Assembly (NCBI GenBank): GCA_035967665.1 | Contig: JAYWLB010000040.1 | Location: forward strand, 47,097 to 111,096 | Direction: 5' to 3' | DNA from: Arctic95D-9 sp035967665 | Lineage (GTDB): Bacteria; Verrucomicrobiota; Verrucomicrobiia; Verrucomicrobiales; DEV007 | Length of the DNA stretch: 64,000 nt | Shown here: positions 25,736-34,859 of the stretch, piece after piece | Numbering within the stretch: position 1 is the stretch's first letter | Layout of the letters: the number at the start of each line of letters is the position of its first letter | The notes under the pieces: generated by a model | What the model saw: the letters and a program-made list of their open reading frames with translations, nothing else | The model's database searches: none | Told to the model about the DNA's origin: nothing | Translations under genes and position numbers: made by a program

Positions 25736-27613
25736 CTACCACTCGTAGCCTAACCGGGCTCCGACAAAGTGCGCCGAGGCATCGTCGCGCCCAAACTGGC
25801 CACTGTAATCCACGGAGACGTTCCATTGATTCTCAAGATCAAGCCTCATGGCTGTTCCAAGCTCAAACCAATCCTGACCTGCGTGAGGACCAGTCGCTGT
25901 CGTTCCCAGGCCGCCCACCGCCTGAGTGCCTCCGGGGCCGACGAGGGCAAACGGGGAATTCAGCAAACTGACTTGAGTCGCCCCGGATTCCGGTCGAAAT
26001 TCATTGGCAAACTGGGCAATAAATTGCGTGGTGAGGCGTCCGGCTGGAATTTTATCAGTCAAGGTGATCTGCCAACCGATACGTCCTACCATCGACTCAA
26101 AGTTGCTGTCCCCGTAGACCAGATTAGCAGTTCCTCCGCCGGCTTCGGTGTAGCCGTCAATTTGACCCAGAGTGTAGTTGAAACCGGCAATCGGACCGGT
26201 CCGAATCTGATCGGTCAGCTCGTGAACATAACCCAGGTTGAGATCCACATTGTCAGAGTAACTGTCAGTCGAACCCGTCGCAGTTGACCCCAGAAGTGTG
26301 TTCCGCTTAACTTCGTTGTCGTAATTTCCATAGCTGTAGAGAAAATCGAAGTAAAAGTTCTCATGGAAGGCGGTGAAGTAAGCACTCAGTAGCGTTCCGT
26401 CCAAATCGGTTCCTCCGAGATTGGCCTCAAGCTCGGTGTCACTCTGAAGACGGGAAACCGCTCCTCCGACGTAGAGCCACGGTAGAAAAGCGTGTTCAAC
26501 ACCAACAGAGGCTGCGTAGCTGTTTGACCGAAACCCGCGGGCAACGGCGCTTAAGTTATCCTGATCGTAAAATCCGTAGTCCACTTCGGTGAAAACTTCC
26601 CATTCGCTATCCACGCTGTCATCGAAGGCAACCTTTCCTCCGAGAACGCTTTTATCCCCGTATGCGACCTGATCCCCGGCTTTCACTTCACGGCTCAAGC
26701 CGGTTTCAATGCCCTCTGCTTGAGACCTCGAAGTTGAGCGTTTATCGGAAGTTGTCGCTGGCTTTCGATCCTCATCCTCAAGACCGATTGCGAAACGATA
26801 GCTGATTTGGTTGCGTGCTGCGAAATCAAGGTAACGGGAAATGGGAGCATCGCTCGATGCTCCGGCGGCAGACTGTCCCTTGCCGGAACGCGCCCTGAAA
26901 AGTCGACTGTTCAGGTCAGCCGTAGCGCCTTGAGCAGCGCCTTGCACGGCCTGCTGTTGCACTGCGGGCATGAGGACTCCCGTGGTTTGGAGTGAGTTAA
27001 TGGCTCCAGTGTCAGCAACAAGAATTGTCGGCTCAACCTTCTCTACGACCTCAGCTACTTCTTCCTCTTCGATAAAAAGACTGAAGTCTGAAACCTCCCC
27101 TCCCCAGACCGATGAAGCAACTAGAGTCCAGGTACCATCGGCGATCTCCCCGTTAAAATCGGCTAAAGTGCTTCCATCGAGATTTCCAGGGCCATATGCA
27201 GCCAAAATTGGACTGATATTTGAATCGGAAAGCGCAGGGGCATCATCATCAAAATAGTATGTTCCCGTATCCCCTACTCCGCCCATGATTGATCCTCCGC
27301 CGTTCACTGAGCTTCCATCCCAAAGCATGACTTGAGTGCCGGTCGGAGACTGGAGTAAAAATTCCACCTCTTCACCAAACGAACCTTCGTCATCAAAGTA
27401 AAAAGAAGTATCCAGGCCCGTAATAATTCCGGTTCCGACTGGTATATCGATTGTCTGAGTCGTTGAAAGAAATCCGTGATGAAAACTCCCAAATAACTTA
27501 GGTGAATCCGAAGTGACGAACGTCTGCCCCATCGCTGGAGCACACAGCCATAAAGCGGTCATCGCGAGTGCCCACACTTGGATCGACAAGAAAAAGCGGC
27601 TGTTACTAATCAT
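25736..27613 (-). CDS. autotransporter with N-terminal P-type (proprotein-convertase) domain
   Basis: A 625-residue outer-membrane protein. The start at 27613 gives a signal peptide ending near APAMGQ; a longer frame from 27658 adds 15 residues. The region about 30-190 resembles the P/Homo-B beta-sandwich found after subtilases: GEIADGTWTLVASSVWGG then VSDFSLFIEE. A linker with Ala/Gln-rich helix (QQQAVQGAAQGATADL) leads to a C-terminal 300-residue autotransporter beta-barrel with alternating strands and a terminal aromatic residue in GARLGYEW. No protease domain is present. It is divergently transcribed from the large FG-GAP gene at 27700, with only ~86 bp between the two starts, so shared control is likely. 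Confidence 0.82.
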   Translation of the reverse strand: MISNSRFFLSIQVWALAMTALWLCAPAMGQTFVTSDSPKLFGSFHHGFLSTTQTIDIPVGTGIITGLDTSFYFDDEGSFGEEVEFLLQSPTGTQVMLWDGSSVNGGGSIMGGVGDTGTYYFDDDAPALSDSNISPILAAYGPGNLDGSTLADFNGEIADGTWTLVASSVWGGEVSDFSLFIEEEEVAEVVEKVEPTILVADTGAINSLQTTGVLMPAVQQQAVQGAAQGATADLNSRLFRARSGKGQSAAGASSDAPISRYLDFAARNQISYRFAIGLEDEDRKPATTSDKRSTSRSQAEGIETGLSREVKAGDQVAYGDKSVLGGKVAFDDSVDSEWEVFTEVDYGFYDQDNLSAVARGFRSNSYAASVGVEHAFLPWLYVGGAVSRLQSDTELEANLGGTDLDGTLLSAYFTAFHENFYFDFLYSYGNYDNEVKRNTLLGSTATGSTDSYSDNVDLNLGYVHELTDQIRTGPIAGFNYTLGQIDGYTEAGGGTANLVYGDSNFESMVGRIGWQITLTDKIPAGRLTTQFIAQFANEFRPESGATQVSLLNSPFALVGPGGTQAVGGLGTTATGPHAGQDWFELGTAMRLDLENQWNVSVDYSGQFGRDDASAHFVGARLGYEW

Positions 27614-27699
27614 TTTATTGGCTGATGGCGAAATTAAGCACGAGAAACAAAATATCACGCTTACATTTCTCCCGATTCGGAATAAACCAGATTCTCCAT

Positions 27700-30600
27700 A
27701 TGCGCAAACTCCAAATTCTCTGTGGTCTATTTCTCAGCATGAGCATCATCGGTGCCAAAACGGATGCCCAGGAGGTCAGCAGTCGACCGCTTCTCGCGGC
27801 AAAATCAAATCTCCCCGCAAAGGCCGGATTTACAACGGTTTCGGCTCAAGAATCAGGGTTGGATTTTCAGAACCTCCTCAAAAAGGAAAATATCAGGAAT
27901 TATCTGGATAAGGGAGCCGGCGGCTGCGTCGGAGACTTCGACTCTGATGGCCTTCCTGATTTGTATCTCATCTCACAGGATGGACCGAATCGGCTCATGC
28001 GCCAGACAACGGCGTGGCAGTTTGAAGATATCACCAATGCAGCAGGCGACCTCTCCGGCGACGAAGCTATGGGAACCGGAGCCACCGCGATCGATATCGA
28101 CAATGACGGCGATCTCGACATTTACCTCTGCAATCAGGGAAGTCCCAATATGCTGTTTCTCAATCAGGGTAATGGCAGCTTTATCGAATCGGCGAAAGAA
28201 TGGGGACTGGACTACAGCGGTGGATCGGTCATGGCCTCCTTCTGCGACTACGATCGTGACGGTGATCTCGATTGTTACCTGCTAACCTATCGCATTTTCG
28301 AGCTAGCAGAAGATTTCCCGGATTTAAAAGTTCGCTATCTGGATGGAGACACCCCCTCCGTTCATCCGGATATGCTGGAGGAATATGAATTTATCGAGGG
28401 AAGGCTCCACGAGCTTGGAAGGCGCGATCTTTTGCTTCGAAATACAGGAGATGGCAGATTTGAAAATGTGACCGGGGGTTCCGGGATCTCGACAAAACCC
28501 AATCATGGCCTCTCTGCTGTGTGGTGGGATCACAACAACGACAATTGGCCGGATCTCTATGTAGCGAATGATTTCAAAGGTCCCGACCATCTCTGGCAAA
28601 ACAACGGCGACGGCACCTTTACCGACGTCCTACCTGAAATGGTCACCTACACCTCCTGGTTTTCGATGGGGAGTGACTTTGCTGACATCAACCGCGATGG
28701 CTGGTTCGATTACGCCACTGCCGACATGTCAGCGATGAATCACTACCGCCAGAAAATGGAAATGGGCGAGATGGGCCGAAGCGCCTGGTTTCTAAATTGG
28801 GCCGAACCTCGACAGTTCATGCGAAACACGGTCTTTGTGAATACCGGCAGCGGGAGATTTCTTGAAGCCGGTTTTCAGTCGAACCTGGAAAGCACCGGCT
28901 GGACCTGGGCGACCCGGTTCGCCGACCTCGACTGCGACGGCTGGGAGGATGCAATCTTTACGAACGGTATCGCACGGGACGTCAACAATTCAGACTACAT
29001 CGTGGAGCTCAACAAGATACGGGGAGAGGGGAAAGCGGATGAACTCATCGAAAAGATGAAAACCTATGACAAGGCGGGCGATGATCACAACAAAGTCTTT
29101 CGCAACCGCGGTGATCTGACCTTCGAAGATGTGAGTGAAGCATGGGGCTACAATGATCTCACAGCGAGCTTCGGATTGATCCTCGCTGATCTGGACCGGG
29201 ATGGTGACCTCGATGCGGTGACAAACAACATGAACCAACCTGCTGGAATCTACCGAAACGACACGACATCAGGGAACCGGGTCCTGATCGAACTTCGCGG
29301 AATCCAAAGCAACTCGTTCGGGGTCGGCTCCCGCCTCCGATTGCATTCAGCATCCGGCAGCCAAACCCGCCTTCTAAGCCTCGCAAGAGGCTATCAGTCA
29401 GGGAGCGAGCCGATTCTCCATTTTGGACTCGGAGAGGATGAAGTGATCGATCAATTGGAAATCGACTGGCCAAGCGGGGCGAAGCAGGTGATTTCCGGAC
29501 TGGCAGTTAACCAGCATCATGTCATCACAGAACCGGATCAGGCAACCCTCCCGGCACCCGCTCAAGGCAAAGCGATCCGCAGAAACACTTTATTTTCGAG
29601 TGACACCATTCCCGGATTCAAATTCGAGCACGAGGAGGACTCCTTCGACGATTACGAAGAACAACCGCTTCTTCCATGGGGCCTCTCCCGCCTTGGACCC
29701 GGAATCGCCTTCGGTGATGCCGATGCGGACGGGGACGAAGATCTTTGGATAGGAGGCGCAACCGGTCAGAACGGTAGAATTATCGAGCGTAATGAAACCG
29801 GTGGATGGACTTCGATCCCCTGGGGTCCATGGGAAGCGGATTCCGACTCCGAAGACATGGGAGCGCTATTCTTCGACCCGGACAAAGACGGCGATCTCGA
29901 CCTTTACGTCGCCAGCGGCGGGAATCAGGAGACCTCCGATGACTCCCAACCGGTTCTCGAAGATCGCCTCTACCTGAACATTGAATCAACTGACGATGAC
30001 AAGACCGCTCGCGGTTTCGCCAAAGCGGACCCGGATCCCAATCCCGAAAACCGGGCATGGGAAAGCTCAGGAGTTGTCGCTGCCGCGGATTACGACAAGG
30101 ACGGCGACATCGATATCTTTGTCGGGAGCCGCACCGTCGCCGGGAAAATTCACGAAATGCCCCGTCACCGATTTCTTCGCAATGAGGGGGACCGAATTGC
30201 CGATGTCATTGATGAAGTTTCCCCCGCCCTGCGCGACTGTGGCATGGTGACCGGAGCTTTGTTTTCCGATGTCGACGGAGACGGACGCCTCGATCTCCTC
30301 GTGACCACTGCGTGGGGACCTGTCCGTCTTTTCAAACAGTCCGAAAGCGGCACTCTCGAAGAAGCCACCACCGCCGCCGGATTATCTGAAGCGCACGGCT
30401 GGTGGCAGGGAATCGACGGGGGAGATTTCGACGGCGATGGCGATTTCGACTTCATCGTGACGAACCTCGGCCTAAACACCAAATATCACGCCTCGGCAGA
30501 ACATCCTATTCTGGTTTACCTGAACGACTTCGATGGCAACGGCACCTTCGACCTCGTCGAATCCGAATTCGAGGGCGACACCCTTTACCCGATGCGGGGG

Positions 30601-31392
30601 CGAAGCTGCAGTTCACAGGCAATGCCTTTCATTAGCAAAAAATTCAAAACGTTTCACGATTACGCCTCGGCAGAACTCACTTCTATCTACACCGAACTGC
30701 AACTGGATGAGGCGAGGGTCCTCAAGTTTACACACCTCGAATCCTCTGTTCTGCTCAACGATGGTAGCGGCACATTCGAAATCGTGCCCCTTCCACCACT
30801 GGCTCAAATTGCCCCCGGCTTCGGAGTTGCGGTTGAGGACTTTGACGGAGACGGCCTCCTCGATGCAGTGCTGGCCCAGAACTTCTACTCACCCCAGCCG
30901 GAAACAGGAAGAATGAGCGGAGGACTCAGCCTCTTCCTGAAAGGGAACGGTGATGGCTCCTTCGACGAAGTCTGGCCTAAAGACAGCGGTATCGCGATTC
31001 ACGAAGATGCCAAAAGCCTCGCGATCGGAGACCTCAACGACGACGGCGCGCCCGATCTCGTCATAGGCATCAATAATGGCGGTGTCAGAACGTTGGTTAA
31101 CCAAACGCGCGGCCCTGCAACACGCTGGTCCAGAATAGAACTCAGTGGAGTTCCCGGGAATCCAACCGGGATTGGTGCTACCCTGAGAATCTCAACGACA
31201 AAGGGACGTATGCTTAAACGTGAGATACGCGCCGGCAGCAGCTATCTATCTCAATCAACTCCACAACAGTTTATCGCTCTGGCGAGGGATGAATACGTGA
31301 CTCAAGTTGACGTGACCTGGCCCAAGGGGACCAAAGAATCCTATCCATTCACCGCCTTTTCCACACAATTGGAGTTGAATGAGTCAGAGTAG
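27700..31392 (+). CDS. large secreted FG-GAP/VCBS protein with two ASPIC/UnbV domains
   Basis: A 1230-residue exported protein of the CRTAC1-like family. The start at 27700 begins the signal peptide MRKLQILCGLFLSMSIIGA; an in-frame extension to 27625 overlaps the neighbour's start and is rejected. It contains many FG-GAP/VCBS calcium-binding repeats of the DxDxDGxxD type (DFDSDGLPDLYL, DIDNDGDLDIYL, DYDKDGDIDIF, DFDGDGLLDAVL), which build beta-propellers. Two ASPIC/UnbV domains follow such repeats: one near residue 525-610 (GSRLRLHSASGSQTR, LEIDWPSGAKQ) and one at the C-terminus (GIGATLRISTTKGR, VDVTWPKGTKE). These proteins are common in Verrucomicrobia and Planctomycetes and may bind carbohydrate or matrix; the role is unproven. 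Confidence 0.9.
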   Translation: MRKLQILCGLFLSMSIIGAKTDAQEVSSRPLLAAKSNLPAKAGFTTVSAQESGLDFQNLLKKENIRNYLDKGAGGCVGDFDSDGLPDLYLISQDGPNRLMRQTTAWQFEDITNAAGDLSGDEAMGTGATAIDIDNDGDLDIYLCNQGSPNMLFLNQGNGSFIESAKEWGLDYSGGSVMASFCDYDRDGDLDCYLLTYRIFELAEDFPDLKVRYLDGDTPSVHPDMLEEYEFIEGRLHELGRRDLLLRNTGDGRFENVTGGSGISTKPNHGLSAVWWDHNNDNWPDLYVANDFKGPDHLWQNNGDGTFTDVLPEMVTYTSWFSMGSDFADINRDGWFDYATADMSAMNHYRQKMEMGEMGRSAWFLNWAEPRQFMRNTVFVNTGSGRFLEAGFQSNLESTGWTWATRFADLDCDGWEDAIFTNGIARDVNNSDYIVELNKIRGEGKADELIEKMKTYDKAGDDHNKVFRNRGDLTFEDVSEAWGYNDLTASFGLILADLDRDGDLDAVTNNMNQPAGIYRNDTTSGNRVLIELRGIQSNSFGVGSRLRLHSASGSQTRLLSLARGYQSGSEPILHFGLGEDEVIDQLEIDWPSGAKQVISGLAVNQHHVITEPDQATLPAPAQGKAIRRNTLFSSDTIPGFKFEHEEDSFDDYEEQPLLPWGLSRLGPGIAFGDADADGDEDLWIGGATGQNGRIIERNETGGWTSIPWGPWEADSDSEDMGALFFDPDKDGDLDLYVASGGNQETSDDSQPVLEDRLYLNIESTDDDKTARGFAKADPDPNPENRAWESSGVVAAADYDKDGDIDIFVGSRTVAGKIHEMPRHRFLRNEGDRIADVIDEVSPALRDCGMVTGALFSDVDGDGRLDLLVTTAWGPVRLFKQSESGTLEEATTAAGLSEAHGWWQGIDGGDFDGDGDFDFIVTNLGLNTKYHASAEHPILVYLNDFDGNGTFDLVESEFEGDTLYPMRGRSCSSQAMPFISKKFKTFHDYASAELTSIYTELQLDEARVLKFTHLESSVLLNDGSGTFEIVPLPPLAQIAPGFGVAVEDFDGDGLLDAVLAQNFYSPQPETGRMSGGLSLFLKGNGDGSFDEVWPKDSGIAIHEDAKSLAIGDLNDDGAPDLVIGINNGGVRTLVNQTRGPATRWSRIELSGVPGNPTGIGATLRISTTKGRMLKREIRAGSSYLSQSTPQQFIALARDEYVTQVDVTWPKGTKESYPFTAFSTQLELNESE

Positions 31393-31474
31393 GCGGAGCA
31401 GTATGCCTCTCGAGTCCAAGGCCTAAACCCCGTGTATTCCGCCCCCGGTAACAAGATCAGTCCCCCCCCCGATC

Positions 31475-31507
31475 CAACAGGGTCGGGTCGGTGACGATAC
31501 CCTGTTG
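31475..31507. repeat. palindromic element CAACAGGGT-N15-ACCCTGTTG
   Basis: A perfect 9-bp inverted repeat with a 15-nt spacer. The same element, with the same spacer, occurs at 38019-38051 (one mismatch) and 48497-48527, and as two direct half-sites at 57680-57713. Here it lies 70 bp upstream of the gene at 31577. Confidence 0.75.
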
Positions 31508-31576
31508 AGTTGCCTCCCCGCAACGTGCCATTCGTTCGGATATACGAATCACCCGAATGGTATTATTTTCACGGCT

Positions 31577-32110
31577 ATGACTTCTGCCCTGCCCAAATTC
31601 ATCATCGTTGCGATTGTCTCACATGCCTTTCAGGGCGAGCTTTTGAAAGCGGAGACGCTTGCGGCGAGCGAGTGGAACGTGCGCTGCTGGAATTTCGACG
31701 CGAAGCAGTGGGAGGATCTCGGGCTCGAGAAAATGACGGTTGAGAAAAAAGACGGCGCCACGAAAATCACGAACACGAGCGGCACCCACAAGCACGCGCA
31801 CCTCGTGTTCCCGGCCGTGCCCGAGGGGGATTTTGTGTTCACGATAGAGGTGAAAGGCGGATACGAACTGGGATTTCTTGATCGCGCGGGACTCGACGAG
31901 ATGCTGTATCTCGAGCTCGGCGAGCAGGAGAAATTTGAGACCTTCGAACTCAGCCGGGAAGGAACGCGTCTTTCGATCAAGCGAAACGGGCGCGCGGTGC
32001 CACTCGTTCACTTCCGATTTGATTACGGCAGGGATTTTGTGATCACGCTGGCAATCAAGGACGGCGAGAGCGCCGAGGTGCGCTCTTACTATCTCGAAGT
32101 GGAGAAATAG
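31577..32110 (+). CDS. secreted protein of unknown function
   Basis: A 177-residue protein whose family I do not recognise. The start at 31577 gives a plausible signal peptide (MTSALPKFIIVAIVSHAFQG); an in-frame reading from 31505 is longer without benefit. The mature part is rich in beta-strand patterns with a repeated 'FVF/FVITLxxK' motif (GDFVFTIEVKGGYELGF and GRDFVITLAIKDGES), consistent with a small concanavalin- or jelly-roll-like fold such as DUF1080-type domains, but this is inference. It lies after the FG-GAP gene on the same strand and is followed by the decayed copy of the beta-helix gene. Confidence 0.6.
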   Translation: MTSALPKFIIVAIVSHAFQGELLKAETLAASEWNVRCWNFDAKQWEDLGLEKMTVEKKDGATKITNTSGTHKHAHLVFPAVPEGDFVFTIEVKGGYELGFLDRAGLDEMLYLELGEQEKFETFELSREGTRLSIKRNGRAVPLVHFRFDYGRDFVITLAIKDGESAEVRSYYLEVEK

Positions 32111-32130
32111 GTATCCACCCCCTGTTTTGA

Positions 32131-32369
32131 ATCCCGCGAAGATGCCGATCCGTTAGTGGTAGTTTTTCGGGCTACGGGGTAAAAGATTCCTCGAACCTGT
32201 CATCAACACATCTACGCCGAACTCAGGAACTACCATGTCAACGCGACGCCGCACTGGTTTCAGAGCCGCTTTAAAAAAGCGGCGCTCCTGCTTTTCGCTT
32301 TTCTCAACACGGCTGCTTTCGCCGCCGATGCAGTGCCGGGCGGCGGTGACGACACCGCCGCGATTCAGC
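32131..32369 (+). pseudogene. truncated, frameshifted duplicate of the 5' end of the beta-helix gene
   Basis: 239 bp here align with 38104-38339: the shared upstream leader (ATCCCGCGAAGATG), the start region (ATGTCAACGCGACGCCGC against ATGTCAATGCGACGCCGT), the signal-peptide coding part (TTTTCGCTTTTCTCAACACG) and the start of the mature protein (GGCGGCGGTGACGACACCGC). The ATG equivalent is at 32235. A two-base length difference in the hydrophobic segment (26 bases in the intact gene against 28 here) breaks the frame, and similarity stops where repeat core C starts at 32370. Coding is therefore lost. The rest of the gap, to 32691, holds nothing recognised. Confidence 0.8.
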
Positions 32370-32420
32370 AATCACGGGGGCAGGCGACATTTCCTGACAG
32401 TAGAGACGAGCTACGCTTCC
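32370..32420. repeat. dispersed repeat, short copy C
   Basis: AATCACGGGGGCAGGCGACA, then TTTCCTGACAGTAGAGACGA and GCTACGCTTCC, the same core as at 24961, 34542, 37946 and 41084. It abuts the broken end of the beta-helix pseudogene. Confidence 0.75.
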
Positions 32421-32691
32421 ATAAATTGGTTTTAAGGCACAGACAAATAGATGAGCGGAGATCAGGTTCTGATTCTCGTCCCGGCCGGGCTCATCCTCTG
32501 ACCCGAAAGAATCAACCCGACGTCGCGGAACTACTTCTGAAACTTCTACTACCACTACCAGTTCTCCTGAATCAGAGAAAAACACAAGCCTTCATTTGAG
32601 CCAGACGAGATGCCCTGACAGATAGAGCCACTTACATTTCTCATTGTCTGGCTAAGATACTCAGCGTGGTCCGGCAGTGATCTTCCCCCCC

Positions 32692-34470
32692 CTATTGAAT
32701 CAATTCCTCCTGAATCTCCGAATCGGAAGCAAGCGCGTTGTAGGCGGTCTTAACTTTCCGGAGCTGGTTCTCGAATTGCCCGAACAACTCACGGTAGCGG
32801 GGCCCGTTGCTGGCCTGATCCATTTGCTTGAGTATACCGGAAAGATCCTCAAGGGCATCGGAAGCGCTCCTTGCCCTTGGATCGAGCTTGCTGCGGATGC
32901 GCCGAAGAGCAAACATCGAAGCATTCAGTCCTTCCGCCGAATTATCGAGCTTGCCCGTCTCGAGGACCTCGATAATGGGCCTGGTGACACGATCGATCTG
33001 ATCAAACGATCCGCGCAAACTCAAGGTCTCCGGAACGTTCCCGCTTCCTTTCACAAGCAAAAGTCGTGCGGACTCGTGATTGGGGGCCGCTTTGATCACT
33101 TCCTGGAGTCGCCCTTTTACGTGGCTGTTTGTCAGGTAGGTCATGCCATTCGGGCGCTGCAGGACTTCCTGCACCTCTTTAAACGTCTCAATCGCGTTCT
33201 GAAGTTCGGATTCCCTGACTTCGGGCGCGGCAGCAAGAGCCGCAGCCTCTTCAAAAGAGCCGATGGAGAACACCTGAATATTCACCAGCGGTGCAAGCTC
33301 GCCGAGAATAATCCAGTCCTCGAGACTGGCTGCATTTTTTCTTGGAATGGCGATGTGGGTACAACTTCGGTTCGCAGCACCGCGAACTTTGCCTGCTATT
33401 CCCCCCACCGGCTGAACGGATCCATCGGCATTCATATCCCCGGTGACGGCGAACCCCGAATCGATTTCATCGCCTGTCATCAATGAATCCAGCATCAGAG
33501 AACAGGCTACCGCCGCAGACGGCCCGTCTTTGTTCGAGTATTGCTCCTCGAAAGCAAAATTGATTTTTTTCCCTTTCGGAAATCCCTTGTGTTTGACTCC
33601 AATAAACTTAATCACTTCCCCCAGCGCCGATTGCATTGAGTCTCCCACTTCCTGATTGAAAGAAAAGGTGGTTGCTGTCGCTGGATTGCTTCCGTCAGTA
33701 ACCGTCGCATTCATTTGGGATGCCTGACCCGCCACTTTCGAAGCACCCAAATCTATGACCAGCAGCCCTTTGATAAGGCTCTGCTGCTTAGCAAACTGCT
33801 TCGCGTGATCGCTGCTTTCGCTCTCCGAAGTGAGTGTCAACTCTCCTGGCTTTCCAGACCCGGGGCCCGATTTCAGCAACTCCGTCCAATCAACTTGAGG
33901 CAGTTCGATTTTCTCGAATTGGATCAGCTCCTCGGTCCTGGCAAGGATACCCTCTGGAAGTGCCTCGTTGTTCTTCAACAAGTCACGACAATAGGCAGCA
34001 AACCGTTGCTCATCCTCCGATCCCCAAACGAGCAACTTTTCCACGGCCCGGGCAATCGTCAACGCTTCACCTTCCAGAAGAGTCGACGGCATCCCCTCCG
34101 CCGCCGGTCGGACGAATCGATACTTCCCCTGCAATCTAAAATAAAAGTCAGCCTTGATCACTTCATCTTTGGCTTCAGTGCTTCGCCCGGCCACCCAGGC
34201 AAGGACGAGGGCCTTCGCAGGATCGGCTGACTGAGGCACTGATTGATTGGCATACCCCACAAGAGCTAACGCCAGCGACACTCCATCTACAGCATCCACT
34301 GCGCGTAAACTGGCCTCGTGAAACTTGACCTCGCGAAAAATCTCTGCTCTGAAATCCGGGCTAACGTATGAGCTCTCAAGCGTGCGCACCTTCTGGCCTG
34401 GAGCAGATTGAGAAAAACCAAAGACCAACAACAAACTGAGGATGGTCGGTCGGAATCTCTCACAAAGCAT
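32692..34470 (-). CDS. secreted Lon-type (S16) serine-lysine protease
   Basis: A 592-residue exported protein with a signal peptide (about 1-25, ending SAPGQ). Residues about 225-400 fit the Lon proteolytic (S16) fold: the Ser in NKDGPSAAVACS (Ser318) and the Lys in GGIAGKVRGA (Lys361) form the catalytic dyad. Their spacing of 43 residues equals that of E. coli Lon (Ser679/Lys722). There is no AAA+ module, and no PDZ domain was seen, unlike YlbL-type secreted Lon-like proteases. The flanking N- and C-terminal regions are helical and not recognised (the end is rich in charged helices). The substrate is unknown; an extracytoplasmic processing role is inferred. It stands alone on the minus strand, flanked by dispersed repeat copies C and B. 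Confidence 0.85.
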   Translation of the reverse strand: MLCERFRPTILSLLLVFGFSQSAPGQKVRTLESSYVSPDFRAEIFREVKFHEASLRAVDAVDGVSLALALVGYANQSVPQSADPAKALVLAWVAGRSTEAKDEVIKADFYFRLQGKYRFVRPAAEGMPSTLLEGEALTIARAVEKLLVWGSEDEQRFAAYCRDLLKNNEALPEGILARTEELIQFEKIELPQVDWTELLKSGPGSGKPGELTLTSESESSDHAKQFAKQQSLIKGLLVIDLGASKVAGQASQMNATVTDGSNPATATTFSFNQEVGDSMQSALGEVIKFIGVKHKGFPKGKKINFAFEEQYSNKDGPSAAVACSLMLDSLMTGDEIDSGFAVTGDMNADGSVQPVGGIAGKVRGAANRSCTHIAIPRKNAASLEDWIILGELAPLVNIQVFSIGSFEEAAALAAAPEVRESELQNAIETFKEVQEVLQRPNGMTYLTNSHVKGRLQEVIKAAPNHESARLLLVKGSGNVPETLSLRGSFDQIDRVTRPIIEVLETGKLDNSAEGLNASMFALRRIRSKLDPRARSASDALEDLSGILKQMDQASNGPRYRELFGQFENQLRKVKTAYNALASDSEIQEELIQ

Positions 34471-34541
34471 GACGACTTTTTAGATAGATCCCTACCAAAG
34501 CGCAAACAAAAACGTCTGTAGGTGAAGAAGGGTTTACTTAT

Positions 34542-34730
34542 ATCACGGAGGCAGGCGCCATTTCCTGAGAGTAGAGACGAGTTACATATCCATAGGCGGC
34601 AAACATCTCCGGAGCCAAACGCCACCTCTCGAAACCTGTCCCTCCGCTAAAATGAAGACGTGACTTCAGCGACCTGAGAAAACTCCCTCCGAACTTACTG
34701 AAGACGATTAGTAAAGAAATGTCGTCTGAC
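34542..34730. repeat. dispersed repeat, long copy B
   Basis: The core (ATCACGGAGGCAGGCGCCAT, TTCCTGAGAGTAGAGACGAG) plus the same ~160-bp tail as copy A (CTCCGGAGCCAAACGCCACC, AAACCTGTCCCTCCGCTAAA, AACTCCCTCCGAACTTACTG). It fills most of the 389-bp gap between the Lon-type gene and the ThuA gene. A minus-strand reading (FGGSFLRSLKSRLHF, FERWRLAPEMFAAYG) is open here but broken by stops in copy A, so it is not called as a gene. Confidence 0.75.
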
Positions 34731-34859
34731 CCTCGCCTGCCCCCAAAATTCTTAACCAATTCCCGATTCGAGAAATGCTGGCGCCCTCATTTCCCGACAT
34801 TTTCAACTTATCGATGTGCACGGACATGTGGTAAAGGATATCCCCGCATAACGATTCAC

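Noticed and set aside
34538..34759. Minus-strand 73-aa frame over repeat B (possible transposase end)
   Set aside because: The matching copy A has stops in the same frame, so it is not under coding constraint.
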